Shown: piece after piece, positions 8,092 through 17,753 of the stretch | How positions within the stretch are numbered: the first letter of the stretch is position 1 | How the letters are laid out: the number at the start of each line of letters is the position of its first letter | Source: Bacteroides sp. | GTDB lineage: Bacteria > Bacteroidota > Bacteroidia > Bacteroidales > Muribaculaceae | NCBI GenBank assembly: GCA_014802325.1 | Contig: JAAVCK010000026.1 | Coordinates: 1-64,000 of the forward strand | Length of the DNA: 64,000 bases | Direction of reading: 5' to 3' | Translations under genes and position numbers: made by a program | Notes under the pieces: generated by a model | The model's input: the letters and a program-made list of their open reading frames with translations, nothing else | What the model was told of the DNA's origin: nothing | The model's database searches: none

Positions 8092-10188
8092 ATGCTAAGA
8101 AAGTCATCATTTTTATCAGGCATTATCGCCATAATTCTCTTTCCGTTTTACGCCATATCACAGCCGGTCGACACGACTTCATACAATCGACTCCGCCTGC
8201 AACTTGCCGATGCTCCGTTTGCGGTGGATTCGATAGCGATTCTCAACAATATGTTTGACCTCGTGACACAACCGCGGTCGCTACGCAACAGCATAGGCGA
8301 GACCCTCAAGAGTGTGGCTGACCGTAACGGCCTGGATGCAACCTCGTTCGATATCATACGTCGGATGGTCAACTATAACTCCGGCAATAAGGCATATGTC
8401 GACTCAATGCTTGAGGTAACCGAGCGCTATCCCGAGTCGTCTGACCGTGATATGACCGTGGCTTTCATCAATATGATGAGCAACAGCAGCACACTGAAGT
8501 CGCTTAATGACTCTGTGAAGACGAAATACGTGAGCCGCTTGGCAAAAGAATTTTCCGAAAATCCCCCGTCTTCCCCTCTTGACCGTATAGTGAAGCTCCA
8601 TGCCTTGTGTCTGTTGCTCGGCGATAGCTACCAGCAGGAACTTGTAGGAAAATACATGCAGCGTCTCGGTGCACTTGTCGACGAACTGCCCGACGAGGCT
8701 ATGGCTATCAAGAATCTATATTATGTACAAGCTGCCATAACTTATGCGCAGTGCAATATGCCGGCGGAAGCTATTGCGGCAGATGAGAAACTGCTGCAGA
8801 TCATAGGAGAACTTGAGACGAACTACAAGCTCCAGGGACGCCAGTTTGTGAACTACGATGCCAATAAGTATATCATCTATACCCGTCTGCTGTCGTCGTA
8901 TAAGCATCTCGACCGAAAAGATATAGAGAAGTATTACAGAAAGGTGCAGCGAATCATCGGGACAGATGTCCGTGCCCGCAATACGTGGAACAATCGTCCG
9001 GAAGCCGAGGTATATTACGCGATGGCCAATCAGGATTACGGTAAAGCCGTAGAGATATTGCCTCGTGTTATCAGCAATACCAGAGACTCTTGGAGTCGCC
9101 GCCGCTTCCTGAAGCTGATGATAGATGCGTCAGATAAACTTGACCGCAAGGATCTGCTTCTTCCGGCTCTGAAGGAATATTCCACTATGACCGACAATCT
9201 GCTTCAGCATCACATATCGTCGATCTATCGCGAGATGCAGATTGCCTATGATATGTATGATCTTGAGAATGAGTTCAACACACTTAAGGCCGAGAAAGAC
9301 AATAATGAACGCAAGTTCAACCGCAAGCTCATAATATTCGCCGCTATAACCACATTCGTATTGCTCATTCTGATATTTGTGCTCTCCGTTCTCTATCGCC
9401 GTACGCGCACACTTGCCCGTCGACTGGAGGAGTCAAACAATATTCTCACATCGGAGCGCGATCAGTTGCGCGTGCAGCAGGATGCCATACGAGTGGCTCG
9501 CGAGGAGGCTGAAAAAGCCAATGCCCTCCGCGCGCATTTCATCAAGAATCTGTCGTCGGAAATCGTGCCACCGCTCAATGCCATCACTGAGTATGCCCAC
9601 CTGCTCACCGATCTTATCGACGAAAATACCAAGCAGTATATGGAGTCATATGTAGGTATGATAGATATGAACTGCGACCTGCTGCGCACGCTGTCGCAGG
9701 ACGTGATGCTCCTCTCGGATATCGATACTACCCGTCTGCCGGTAAATGCTACTAACGTGGATGTGGATCTTACGGTCCGCACCGCAATCGAGTCGGCTAA
9801 ACGTCTCGACCGGAAAGGTCTTGAAGTCAGCTTTGTCAACGACGGAGTAGATCTGATGATACATTCGGACCCTCAGCGTATTCAACAGATACTCACCTAT
9901 CTGCTGTCAAATGCATTTAAGTTCACCGATGAGGGTTCTGTGACCCTGCGTGCTTACAAATCGGGTAAGAATGTAGCCATATCGGTCACCGATACCGGTA
10001 TTGGCGTAAACCATAAATTTAAGGATAAGATCTTTGACCGGTTCTTCAAAGTGTCGCGCGAGACACCCGGTGCCGGACTCGGACTCCACATTGCGCGTCA
10101 TCTTGCCCGCCTGTTGGGTGGTGAGCTCAAACTTGACTCGGCCTACGATAAGGGCGCGCGCTTTATACTTACTCTCCCGTTGAGTTGA
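8092..10188 (+). CDS. Membrane sensor histidine-kinase homologue lacking the phospho-acceptor histidine
   Basis: 698 residues. Signal peptide (1-23), a helical, TPR-like periplasmic part (about 30-405), one transmembrane helix (about 412-434), a coiled coil (440-480), then the kinase core. The H-box reads KNLSSEIVPPLNAI: residue 489 is Ser where the family has the phosphorylated His (SHEIRTPLN). The ATP-binding domain keeps its motifs: LLSNAFKF (N box), DTGIGV from residue 634 (G1), IFDRFFKV (F box), GAGLGLHIARHL from residue 660 (G2). It may therefore bind ATP without autophosphorylating and act as a partner or allosteric sensor. No response regulator is adjacent. The stop lies 4 bases from that of the convergent permease gene. 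Confidence 0.88.
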   Translation: MLRKSSFLSGIIAIILFPFYAISQPVDTTSYNRLRLQLADAPFAVDSIAILNNMFDLVTQPRSLRNSIGETLKSVADRNGLDATSFDIIRRMVNYNSGNKAYVDSMLEVTERYPESSDRDMTVAFINMMSNSSTLKSLNDSVKTKYVSRLAKEFSENPPSSPLDRIVKLHALCLLLGDSYQQELVGKYMQRLGALVDELPDEAMAIKNLYYVQAAITYAQCNMPAEAIAADEKLLQIIGELETNYKLQGRQFVNYDANKYIIYTRLLSSYKHLDRKDIEKYYRKVQRIIGTDVRARNTWNNRPEAEVYYAMANQDYGKAVEILPRVISNTRDSWSRRRFLKLMIDASDKLDRKDLLLPALKEYSTMTDNLLQHHISSIYREMQIAYDMYDLENEFNTLKAEKDNNERKFNRKLIIFAAITTFVLLILIFVLSVLYRRTRTLARRLEESNNILTSERDQLRVQQDAIRVAREEAEKANALRAHFIKNLSSEIVPPLNAITEYAHLLTDLIDENTKQYMESYVGMIDMNCDLLRTLSQDVMLLSDIDTTRLPVNATNVDVDLTVRTAIESAKRLDRKGLEVSFVNDGVDLMIHSDPQRIQQILTYLLSNAFKFTDEGSVTLRAYKSGKNVAISVTDTGIGVNHKFKDKIFDRFFKVSRETPGAGLGLHIARHLARLLGGELKLDSAYDKGARFILTLPLS

Positions 10189-10192
10189 TAAG

Positions 10193-11083
10193 TCAGCTCT
10201 TGCGCGAAGCCGATACGATATACACACCCCAGAATATCATGGCTATTGCGAGAAGTTTCATGGGTGTGATGCGATCCAGACCTATGGCTATGCCTACGGC
10301 TGTGGCTACCACCGGCTGCACATAATTGTACATGCCCACAACGGCCGGGCGGAGATTTTTCTGACCGATCATCACCAGCACGTAAGCCACGAATGTGGCA
10401 CCCGTCACCACGTATGCCACGCCTGCTATTTCGGTGGCGGTGACCTCTCTCCAAGCGGCCGACAATATACTATCGGCCGAAAATGGAAGTATCACGATGG
10501 TGGCAAACGTAAACATCCATTTCATCAGAGTGACCACCGAGTATTTCTTGATGAAATTCTTATACAGGGTAAGATAGCACGCATAGCTCAGCTGTGCGGT
10601 GAGTACAAGCAGATCGCCCTTGATATTATTGTCGCCGCCGGCGGTGTTACCGAGATTGCCCAAAACCAGTATTAGAGCTCCGCATCCGCCTAATACGATA
10701 CCTGTGATCTTACGGCCGGTGATCCGCTCTTTAAGCACCACGGCTGAAAGCAGTAGCACCCAAAGGGGCATCGTGGTAGTAATCACCGCAGCCTCGCCGG
10801 GTGCGGTGTGACTTACGCCGAATATGTAGCAACCTTGATTAAACACGATTCCTATTAGGGCCGCGCCGAGCAGACGAAGCAAATCTGGCGCAGGTACATG
10901 CTCCTTTTTGCAAAAGAGAGAATATATCCAAAACATCACAGCGGCTCCGGCTATGCGGAAATCCGTCATCAGCAGCGGACCGATTATTCCCGCGGCCATA
11001 ACCATTTTTGCAATTGGAGCCATGAGACCCCACATCACGTTGGCACCGAGCATGGATAAGTGCCCTTTAACGGAACTTGTCAT
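10193..11083 (-). CDS. EamA/DMT-superfamily permease
   Basis: 296 residues with about ten hydrophobic helices arranged as two EamA repeats (about 8-140 and 155-290). The first repeat has NVMWGLMAPIAK and SHTAPGEAAVITTTMPLWVLLLS, the second YNYVQPVVATAVG, typical of drug/metabolite exporters of the inner membrane. The substrate cannot be read from sequence. A leftward -7 element (CAAAATTA, 11103-11110) lies 19 bases upstream and is back to back with the tRNA promoter. Confidence 0.85.
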   Translation of the reverse strand: MTSSVKGHLSMLGANVMWGLMAPIAKMVMAAGIIGPLLMTDFRIAGAAVMFWIYSLFCKKEHVPAPDLLRLLGAALIGIVFNQGCYIFGVSHTAPGEAAVITTTMPLWVLLLSAVVLKERITGRKITGIVLGGCGALILVLGNLGNTAGGDNNIKGDLLVLTAQLSYACYLTLYKNFIKKYSVVTLMKWMFTFATIVILPFSADSILSAAWREVTATEIAGVAYVVTGATFVAYVLVMIGQKNLRPAVVGMYNYVQPVVATAVGIAIGLDRITPMKLLAIAMIFWGVYIVSASRKS

Positions 11084-11131
11084 AAATATTCAAAATTACG
11101 CGCAAAATTACTACAAAAATTTGCAACCGCG

Positions 11132-11162
11132 TTTGATTTATAAAAAAAAACTCCTAACTTTG
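11132..11162 (+). promoter_or_regulatory. Promoter of tRNA-Leu
   Basis: TTTG at 11132-11135, 19 bases, TAACTTTG at 11155-11162; mature tRNA starts 12 bases later. A textbook Bacteroidetes promoter. Confidence 0.85.
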
Positions 11163-11173
11163 CACACGCTATC

Positions 11174-11255
11174 GCCCGGATGGCGGAATCGGTAGACGCG
11201 CTGGTCTCAAACACCAGTGGGGCAACCCATCTCGGTTCGAGCCCGAGTCCGGGTA
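11174..11255 (+). tRNA. tRNA-Leu(CAA)
   Basis: The 82-base sequence folds as a class II tRNA: acceptor GCCCGGA with TCCGGGT (first pair G-U), D arm, anticodon stem CTGGT/ACCAG with loop CTCAAAC giving anticodon CAA (codon UUG), a short variable arm TGGGGCAACCCA and T arm CTCGG/CCGAG with TTCGAGC. CCA is not encoded. Confidence 0.95.
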
Positions 11256-11261
11256 CTGAAA

Positions 11262-11292
11262 AGAGGATTCTCATTTTGAGAGTCCTCTTTTT
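11262..11292 (+). terminator. Intrinsic terminator of tRNA-Leu
   Basis: AGAGGATTCTCA pairs with TGAGAGTCCTCT (one G-U) with a short T loop, followed by a T run. Starts 7 bases after the tRNA. Confidence 0.85.
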
Positions 11293-11408
11293 CTATCCCC
11301 GCTTCTCTGACCTCTTTGGTCTGCTATAGCTAAATTCAAGCACCTTGTCATAAGAATAGGTCAGTAGATATCATCCGCATCTACCACAAATATCTACTGC
11401 CCCATAAA

Positions 11409-11456
11409 TTTAACGGCACCCCGAAAAGTTTTATCAGACTTTTGGGGCGCAGTTAA
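11409..11456 (-). terminator. Long hairpin at the end of the UvrA2-like gene
   Basis: Left arm 11409-11429 and right arm 11438-11456 are complementary over about 19 bases with few mismatches and a one-base bulge (CCCCGAAAAGT against ACTTTTGGGG). It overlaps the stop codon. T-richness beyond the stem is modest, so termination is likely but not certain. A separate inverted repeat, CAGTAGATAT/ATATCTACTG, lies at 11362-11399. Confidence 0.5.
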
Positions 11457-13981
11457 GTTTTATCCTTTCGGAAGTGTTTTGGGGGTTCGGGGTTTGGGTA
11501 GATGAAGCGGCCTGTAATGCTGTCGGGATTGGCTGCTATAGATTCAGGAGTGCCAGAGGCTACAATGCGTCCTCCGTCGTCGCCACCGCCCGGACCCATG
11601 TCAATGATATAGTCGGCGTTGCGAATCACGTCAAGGTCATGCTCAATTACTATCACCGTGGCTCCCAGCTCGATAAGATGCTGAAATACTTCAATCAGTT
11701 TCCTTACGTCAAGCGGATGCAGACCTATGGTAGGCTCATCGAATACAAACACGGTATCGCTCTGTTCGCGTCCCATCTCGGTAGCGAGTTTAAGTCGCTG
11801 AGCTTCCCCGCCCGATAAACTTGGAGTGGCTTCCCCGAGAGTAAGATAGCCGAGGCCGAGATCGTAGAGCGTAGAAAGGCGTGACGAAACAGTCTTATGC
11901 GCCGCGCAGTCTGTAATAGCCTGCTCCACATCCTCGTCCATAAGATAAGGCAGCGATACGGATTTGTCGGCCGTTGCCGGGATCTTTATCGTCCATGCAT
12001 CCTTGCTGTAACGCGAGCCTTTGCATTCGGGGCACGGAATATCTACGTCGGGAAGAAACTGCACGTCAAGACTCACAGTGCCAGTACCGTCGCAGACCGG
12101 ACAGCGCAGGCTACCGGTGTTATAAGAAAAATCACCGGCTTTGAGGTTACGTACCTTGGCATCTTTAGATCGGCCGAATATCTTGCGGAGCTCGTCGTGG
12201 ATATTGGCATATGTAGCTACGGTAGAGCGTACGTTGGCGCCTATCGGGGTAGAGTCGATCAGCTTTACATGGCTGATGCCCGGAGCATCCACAGCCGTGA
12301 CGTGATGAGGCATAGGTGAGTGGTCGGTAACTGACTGGAGAGCCGGCACAAGACTTTCGAGCACCATAGTGGTCTTTCCCGATCCTGAAACTCCGGTCAC
12401 TACCGTAAGGCGCCCCTTGGGTATACGGACTTCGAGAGGCTTTACGGTGTGAATGGACGATGTGGCAAGCGAAATAGTGCCGTTGCTGAAAATTTCATCA
12501 GGTGCTATATCAGCGCGGATTCTTAGTTCGCCTTCGCCCGAGAGAAACGGGCCTATGTTTGAATCAGGATTGTCTTCGATCTGCTTAATAGTACCTTCTG
12601 CAACTATGCGTCCACCGTTGGCACCCGCTCCGGGACCCAGTTCCACAATCCGGTCAGCGTCGCGCAGGATCTGCGTGTCGTGGTCAACGAGTACTATGGA
12701 GTTACCGTCGGCCACGAGGTCGTGCATCACACCCTTAAGTCCGTAGATATTGGCAGGGTGAAGTCCTATAGATGGTTCGTCAAGCACATATAGTATGCCG
12801 GTGGTGCGATTACGCACCACACGAGCCAACTGCATACGCTGGCGTTCGCCGGTCGACAGAGTGGCCGATGCGCGGTCAAGGCTGAGGTAGCCGAGTCCGA
12901 GGTCAACAAGCCTGCGGGCGGTGAGCAGAAAAGCCTCGCCTATGTTCACAGCCATCTGCCGCATCTCGTCGGGCAGTGTGGAGGGCACAGATTTTACCCA
13001 TTCGATAGCGTCGGTGAGGGTCTTGGCGGTAGCCGTGTCAAGGCCGATGCCTGCGATGCGCGGAGCGCGGGCGGCCTCTGAAAGGCGAGTGCCGTGACAG
13101 CACGGACACACGTCACTTTTAAGGAATTTCTCCACGCGTTTCATTCCTTTCTCATCGGTGACTTTCGCCAATGCATTTTCTACGGTGTAGACGGCATTGT
13201 AATACGTGAAGTCGAGTTCGCCTGCCGTGCCGGTCTTTTTAGCTTTATAGAGAATGGTCTTTTTTTCAGCCGGGCCGTGAAATACTATGTCACGTTCCTT
13301 ATCGGTGAGTTGGTTGAAGGGCACGTCGGTACGCACCCCCATGGCGCGGCATACGTCGGTCATGAGCGACCACATAAGGCTGTTCCACGGAGCTACGGCT
13401 CCCTCATCTATGGTGAGAGATTCATCGGGCACAAGCGAGTCCATATTCACTGTCATCACCACACCCGTACCGCCGCATTTTTCGCATGCTCCGGTGCTGT
13501 TAAAGGCAAGCTCTTCAGCTCCCGGGCCGAAAAACCGGTTGCCGCAGGTGTGACACACAAGTTCTTTCTCGGCAGCGACATCGAGCGAAGGAGCGTGATA
13601 ATGTCCACACTTGGGGCAGCGGTGACTTGCAAGGCGTGAGAACATCAGTCGCAGACTGTTGAGCAGTTCCGTACCGGTGCCAAACGTGCTTCTTACACCC
13701 GGTACACCCGGACGCTGATGAAGAGCCACAGCCGCCGGCACATGACGTATGTCATCCACATCGGCGCGCGGCGACTGCGAGATACGGCGACGCGTGTAAG
13801 TCGACAGAGCCTCAAGGTAGCGCCGGGAGCCCTCGGCGTAGAGCACACCCAGTGCGAGCGATGATTTGCCGGAGCCTGATACTCCTGCTATGCCTACTAT
13901 CTCTCCGAGAGGAATATCCACATCGATATTCCTCAGATTATGTACTTTCGCGCCGCGTATTTCGATTTTATCGGGTTTCAT
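11453..13981 (-). CDS. UvrA2-like ABC ATPase without the UvrB-binding domain
   Basis: 842 residues, about 100 shorter than UvrA. Two ABC halves: Walker A GVSGSGKSSL near the start and GVSGSGKTTM near residue 530; signature LSTGERQRMQLA in the first half (LSGGE in normal UvrA) and LSGGEAQRLKLA in the second; Walker B LYVLDEPSIGLHP and VFVFDEPTIGLHP. Zinc-type Cys pairs (CPKCG, CHTCG, CEKCGGTG, CPVCDGTG, CPECKG) are present. The segment after the first CPKCG passes within about 35 residues to CEKCGGTG, so the UvrB-interaction domain is missing. This is the UvrA2/DrrC class, linked to DNA-damage or intercalator tolerance, rather than the housekeeping UvrA. Last gene of the panB-MATE-HAD-ribF operon. 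Confidence 0.88.
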   Translation of the reverse strand: MKPDKIEIRGAKVHNLRNIDVDIPLGEIVGIAGVSGSGKSSLALGVLYAEGSRRYLEALSTYTRRRISQSPRADVDDIRHVPAAVALHQRPGVPGVRSTFGTGTELLNSLRLMFSRLASHRCPKCGHYHAPSLDVAAEKELVCHTCGNRFFGPGAEELAFNSTGACEKCGGTGVVMTVNMDSLVPDESLTIDEGAVAPWNSLMWSLMTDVCRAMGVRTDVPFNQLTDKERDIVFHGPAEKKTILYKAKKTGTAGELDFTYYNAVYTVENALAKVTDEKGMKRVEKFLKSDVCPCCHGTRLSEAARAPRIAGIGLDTATAKTLTDAIEWVKSVPSTLPDEMRQMAVNIGEAFLLTARRLVDLGLGYLSLDRASATLSTGERQRMQLARVVRNRTTGILYVLDEPSIGLHPANIYGLKGVMHDLVADGNSIVLVDHDTQILRDADRIVELGPGAGANGGRIVAEGTIKQIEDNPDSNIGPFLSGEGELRIRADIAPDEIFSNGTISLATSSIHTVKPLEVRIPKGRLTVVTGVSGSGKTTMVLESLVPALQSVTDHSPMPHHVTAVDAPGISHVKLIDSTPIGANVRSTVATYANIHDELRKIFGRSKDAKVRNLKAGDFSYNTGSLRCPVCDGTGTVSLDVQFLPDVDIPCPECKGSRYSKDAWTIKIPATADKSVSLPYLMDEDVEQAITDCAAHKTVSSRLSTLYDLGLGYLTLGEATPSLSGGEAQRLKLATEMGREQSDTVFVFDEPTIGLHPLDVRKLIEVFQHLIELGATVIVIEHDLDVIRNADYIIDMGPGGGDDGGRIVASGTPESIAANPDSITGRFIYPNPEPPKHFRKDKT

Positions 13982-13999
13982 ATCCGTGTATGATTAATG

Positions 14000-14926
14000 C
14001 TATTTACAAAGCATCTTTCTCACCTTTGCGGCATCGGCTTCAAGAGCCGAAGTCAGTTTTTTGAGCGAAGGGAATTTTTTCTCCCCGCGAAGTCGCTCTA
14101 CAAAATGTATCGACAGCTCTTCATCATAAAGAAATCCGCTAAAATCCAGTATGTGGACTTCGATGGTAAGGGCAGTACCATCAGTCACCGTAGGACGTGT
14201 GCCGATATTCACCATGCCGGGACGTTGGGTTCCGTCGGGCAAGGTGACTCTGACAGCATACACCCCCGGGGAGGGTATGAGGGTGGTGTCGCTTAGAGGG
14301 TGAATGTTGGCTGTGGGAAATCCTATGGTTCGACCTACGTGAGAGCCGTTGACCACTGTCCCGCGTATCGTATAGTCGTATCCGAGTTTACGCGAGGCTT
14401 CGGCCACCTTACCTTCCGAAAGCAGTTTTCTTATAGCCGAGGAACTGATGGGCGCATTTTCGCCCGTATATTCGGGGGCTTCAATTACGGTCATCCCTAT
14501 CTCTGAGGCTATCTGCCTGTACTGATCAATGCCGTCGACACGGTCGCGACCGAAACGATTGTTGAATCCCACTACGAGGGTATCCACGCCATAATCATGC
14601 TTAAGCGCGCGCAGAAATTCTGCGGCAGTCATGTGTCGGGTCTTGTCATCGAAATCGAGCATGATGCAGTGTTCCACTCCGGCTCGGTCAAGACGGTCAA
14701 GGCGCTCATCGGGAGTGTTGAGCAGCGGGGGCATGTCGTGAGGACGCACCACGCTCAGAGGGTGGCACGTGAAGGTGATTACGGCCGGAATAAGATCGCG
14801 ATACTTGCTTTCGACGCGCACATAATCAATCAGAAACCGATGTCCGAGATGGACACCGTCCCACATGCCTACCGCCGCAATGCGGCCGCGTTCGGGAGCA
14901 GGCGATGATTTAGTTATCAGTTCCAT
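14000..14926 (-). CDS. ribF: Bifunctional riboflavin kinase / FAD synthetase
   Basis: 308 residues starting MELITKSS; an upstream ATG at 14962 would overlap the HAD gene by 53 bases and adds non-conserved residues, so the inner start is chosen. The N-terminal FAD synthetase domain has the nucleotidyl-transferase motif GMWDGVHLGHRFLI, VVGFNNRFGRDR and ISSSAIRKLLSEG; the C-terminal flavokinase domain (about 175-300) has HVGRTIGFPTANI and VNIGTRPTV. It converts riboflavin to FMN and FAD in the cytoplasm. The start overlaps the HAD stop by 17 bases, indicating translational coupling. Confidence 0.95.
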   Translation of the reverse strand: MELITKSSPAPERGRIAAVGMWDGVHLGHRFLIDYVRVESKYRDLIPAVITFTCHPLSVVRPHDMPPLLNTPDERLDRLDRAGVEHCIMLDFDDKTRHMTAAEFLRALKHDYGVDTLVVGFNNRFGRDRVDGIDQYRQIASEIGMTVIEAPEYTGENAPISSSAIRKLLSEGKVAEASRKLGYDYTIRGTVVNGSHVGRTIGFPTANIHPLSDTTLIPSPGVYAVRVTLPDGTQRPGMVNIGTRPTVTDGTALTIEVHILDFSGFLYDEELSIHFVERLRGEKKFPSLKKLTSALEADAAKVRKMLCK

Positions 14927-15542
14927 TATCAAGCACTTCGGCAAGGAGCGATGCAAATTCATCGCCGGGATTTACTTTCACGGCTTTGTAGCCATAGCTG
15001 CGTGCCGCGTCAACATTCGTCTGCGAATCATCGAAAAAGAGTGTTTCTTCAGGCCGAATGCCAAACTTTTCAGCGGCATAATCAAATATTCCGCGGTCGG
15101 GTTTGTAGCTTTTTGCTTCAAACGAAGTCACAGTGTCGTCAAAATAGTCGGCTATCGAGCCGCCTTCCTGCTTGAACTCATCGGCAATCTTGGAGTGATA
15201 CATCACCGGATTGGTGTTGGAAAGCAGATACACGGGATATGACTTGCGCAGTTCGCGGAGCTGTGTGAGACGATGGCGCGGAATTCCGATGAGAAATTCA
15301 CAGAAAGCTGCGTCGATCTGAGCGTCGGAAGTTCCCGGCGTAACGTGTTGCCTGACGCATCGGTGAAATTCATCCACATCCACCGAGCCGTTTTCAAGCC
15401 CGAGGAAAAATTCCTTCTGACCGTAGTCGCCCAGATAGTCGGCCACATCGCTGAATCCCAGTTTCTCAAAGGCTCTAACGCAGTTCATGCGGTCGATATC
15501 CATTATCACTCCGCCGAGGTCAAACATCAGATTCTTAATCAT
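14910..15542 (-). CDS. HAD-superfamily phosphatase, possibly FMN phosphatase
   Basis: 210 residues. HAD motifs: motif I MFDLGGVIMDID (nucleophile Asp of DLGGV), motif II LLSNTN, motif III Lys in SYKPD, motif IV FFDDSQTN. The cap helix region (about 20-95) is of the type 1 cap seen in YihX/epoxide-hydrolase-like phosphatases. The tight link with ribF (17-base overlap) makes a flavin-related phosphate substrate an attractive guess, but the family is promiscuous and this is inference. Confidence 0.85.
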   Translation of the reverse strand: MIKNLMFDLGGVIMDIDRMNCVRAFEKLGFSDVADYLGDYGQKEFFLGLENGSVDVDEFHRCVRQHVTPGTSDAQIDAAFCEFLIGIPRHRLTQLRELRKSYPVYLLSNTNPVMYHSKIADEFKQEGGSIADYFDDTVTSFEAKSYKPDRGIFDYAAEKFGIRPEETLFFDDSQTNVDAARSYGYKAVKVNPGDEFASLLAEVLDNGTDN

Positions 15543-15547
15543 ATATC

Positions 15548-16903
15548 TTATTCATTTGTGTCGTTAAAACTGTTATTGTGCAGTGTGTCGAGAAAAAAAT
15601 ACAGAAACAGAGCCGCCGCCAGAAACAGACTCACGCTGAACGACAGCACTATACCATACACACCCAATCGGGCCGTAAACCCGAGCAGATACATTGCCGG
15701 CACACCTGCTATCACGTAGGCCATGAAGGCTATCCAGAGCATCGGCATCACTCGCGATGTGCCTCTCAGCGCATTGCTGAAAGTGATTTGTGTAGCGTCG
15801 CCGAGCTGATAGAGTATGAGCGGCACTATAAGCGCCACCGAGGCAGTAAGCACGGCCGCATCGTCGGTGAAAAGTCCCATTATCCGGCGTCCGGCAGTGA
15901 GAAATAGCAACGAGGCTGCCAGCATGAACACAAGCATGATGTGATAGCCGCCCCACGCATCGCGACGCATAGCGTGTACATCACCGCGTCCGCGGTCATT
16001 GGCTACCATTATTGCCACGGCATTGCCTACGCTGTAGTATACGCAGAAGCCGAGCATTCCCGTCACCACTATCACCTGAAACGAAGCCAGAGGAATCTTG
16101 CCGATCCATCCCGACATCACGGCGGCAAGTGTGAACGAGCCGCTTTCAAGTGCCAGCTGCAGTGCTACGGGCCAGGAGGTGGAATTGACGCCTGCCATTT
16201 CCTTTATAGTTATCAGTCCTGAGCGGAATCCTTCGCGATACACCGCCCAGTCTTTACGCAGCAGAAACACCATCACCATCACTGCCAGCGGAAGCGTGCG
16301 GGCTATCAGTGTGGATATGCCTGCACCGGTAAGACCCATTTCCGGAAAGCCCCATCGGCCGTAGATAAGAGCATAGTTACCTACGATATTGAAGGCATTT
16401 GCGCCGAGCAGGAGCAGGGTGGGGAAGAGAGTGCGGTTGATGGCATAGCTCCACTGTAGGAAAACTCCGAAGAGCGCCACCGGTATCAGGCCGACTACAT
16501 AGAGCAGATAATAAGGGCGGATGAGCGGAAGAAGTTCGGCTGGAGGATCGAGCACTCCGATGTTGAAATAAAACCACATCATGATCCCTATCACTACAGC
16601 GGCAAACAGACCGGTCACTACAAGGCCGTTTTTCAGCACGCAGCCTATACGGTCAAACCGTCCGGCACCGAACAGAGCGCCCACGAGGGGCGTCATGCCA
16701 TAGGTGAAACCCATGATTGACATCATGGGCGTATTGAAAAGATTGTTGACAAACGAGGCCGACGCGAGGGCTTCGGTTGAATAATGCCCTACCATCATCG
16801 TGTCGGCAAACGCCGTAATGATAAGCCCGAGCTGCCCCAATATCAGAGGCAGACCGAGCTTAAGAATATTCTTATATGTAGCGCCGTAGCGCGACAGCCA
16901 CAT
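15548..16903 (-). CDS. MATE-family efflux transporter
   Basis: 451 residues, about 12 transmembrane helices in two six-helix halves. The start [26 protein letters not shown] and FADTMMVGHYSTEALASASF are the MATE signature region. MATE pumps export drugs or metabolites with Na+ or H+. The start overlaps the panB stop by one base and the stop is 5 bases before the HAD gene, so it is in the middle of the operon. The substrate is unknown. Confidence 0.9.
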   Translation of the reverse strand: MWLSRYGATYKNILKLGLPLILGQLGLIITAFADTMMVGHYSTEALASASFVNNLFNTPMMSIMGFTYGMTPLVGALFGAGRFDRIGCVLKNGLVVTGLFAAVVIGIMMWFYFNIGVLDPPAELLPLIRPYYLLYVVGLIPVALFGVFLQWSYAINRTLFPTLLLLGANAFNIVGNYALIYGRWGFPEMGLTGAGISTLIARTLPLAVMVMVFLLRKDWAVYREGFRSGLITIKEMAGVNSTSWPVALQLALESGSFTLAAVMSGWIGKIPLASFQVIVVTGMLGFCVYYSVGNAVAIMVANDRGRGDVHAMRRDAWGGYHIMLVFMLAASLLFLTAGRRIMGLFTDDAAVLTASVALIVPLILYQLGDATQITFSNALRGTSRVMPMLWIAFMAYVIAGVPAMYLLGFTARLGVYGIVLSFSVSLFLAAALFLYFFLDTLHNNSFNDTNE

Positions 16904-17724
16904 TAATACTGCTCTTTTTCGTTGGGGAAGTCGCGGGTTTTCACGTCGTTGATATAGTTGCCGAGAGCCTCGTTCATTACAGTGGCGAGATCGGCATATC
17001 GGCGCAGAAAGCGGGGTGAGAAGCCCTGGTTGATACCAAGCATGTCATGAATCACGAGTACCTGACCGTCGACACCACCGCCGGCACCGATACCTATCAC
17101 GGGGATTTTCACTTCCTGAGCCACACGGGTGGCAAGTTCGGCCGGAATCTTTTCAAGCACGAGGGCGAAACATCCGGTGCGTTCGAGCAGCTTGGCATCC
17201 TCGATAAGTTTTTGGGCTTCGGCTTCTTCGCGGGCACGCACATTATAAGTGCCGAATTTGTTGATGGATTGGGGGGTGAGACCCAGATGACCCATTACGG
17301 GAATACCTGCACAGAGTATTCGCTCTATCGACTCAACTATTTCCGAGCCGCCCTCCATCTTGACAGCCTCTGCGCCGCTTTCCTTCATGATGCGCACAGC
17401 CGAAGCGAGAGCTTCCTTGGAATTACCCTGATACGTACCGAATGGCATGTCGCATACCACGAGTGCGCGCTTCACACCGTTGGTCACGCTCTTGGCGTGA
17501 TATATCATCTGGTCGAGGGTCATAGGCAGAGTGGTGGGATTACCTACCATCACGTTTGACGCTGAGTCGCCTACGAGTATCACATCCATGCCGGCTTCGT
17601 CGACGAGTTTGGCCATAGAGTAATCATAGGCGGTGAGCATGGCGATACGCTCGCCGCGTTCCTTCATTTCCATCAGGCGGCGGGTAGTGACCTTGCGCTG
17701 ATCGGTAGCAGTATAAGTTGACAT
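16903..17724 (-). CDS. panB: 3-methyl-2-oxobutanoate hydroxymethyltransferase
   Basis: 273 residues starting [17 protein letters not shown]; a longer frame exists but the conserved part begins here. Signature residues: [69 protein letters not shown] and [14 protein letters not shown]. The enzyme adds a one-carbon group from methylene-THF to alpha-ketoisovalerate, the first step of pantothenate (vitamin B5) synthesis. First gene of the operon, with a leftward -7 element and a small hairpin in its leader. Confidence 0.96.
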   Translation of the reverse strand: MSTYTATDQRKVTTRRLMEMKERGERIAMLTAYDYSMAKLVDEAGMDVILVGDSASNVMVGNPTTLPMTLDQMIYHAKSVTNGVKRALVVCDMPFGTYQGNSKEALASAVRIMKESGAEAVKMEGGSEIVESIERILCAGIPVMGHLGLTPQSINKFGTYNVRAREEAEAQKLIEDAKLLERTGCFALVLEKIPAELATRVAQEVKIPVIGIGAGGGVDGQVLVIHDMLGINQGFSPRFLRRYADLATVMNEALGNYINDVKTRDFPNEKEQY

Positions 17725-17753
17725 AATTCTTTTAGCGGTTGTAATTAAAAAAT

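Noticed and set aside
11362-11399. Ten-base inverted repeat CAGTAGATAT/ATATCTACTG downstream of tRNA-Leu as an attachment site
   Set aside because: It lies beyond the tRNA terminator, has an 18-base loop and no associated integrase; more likely a hairpin without known role.
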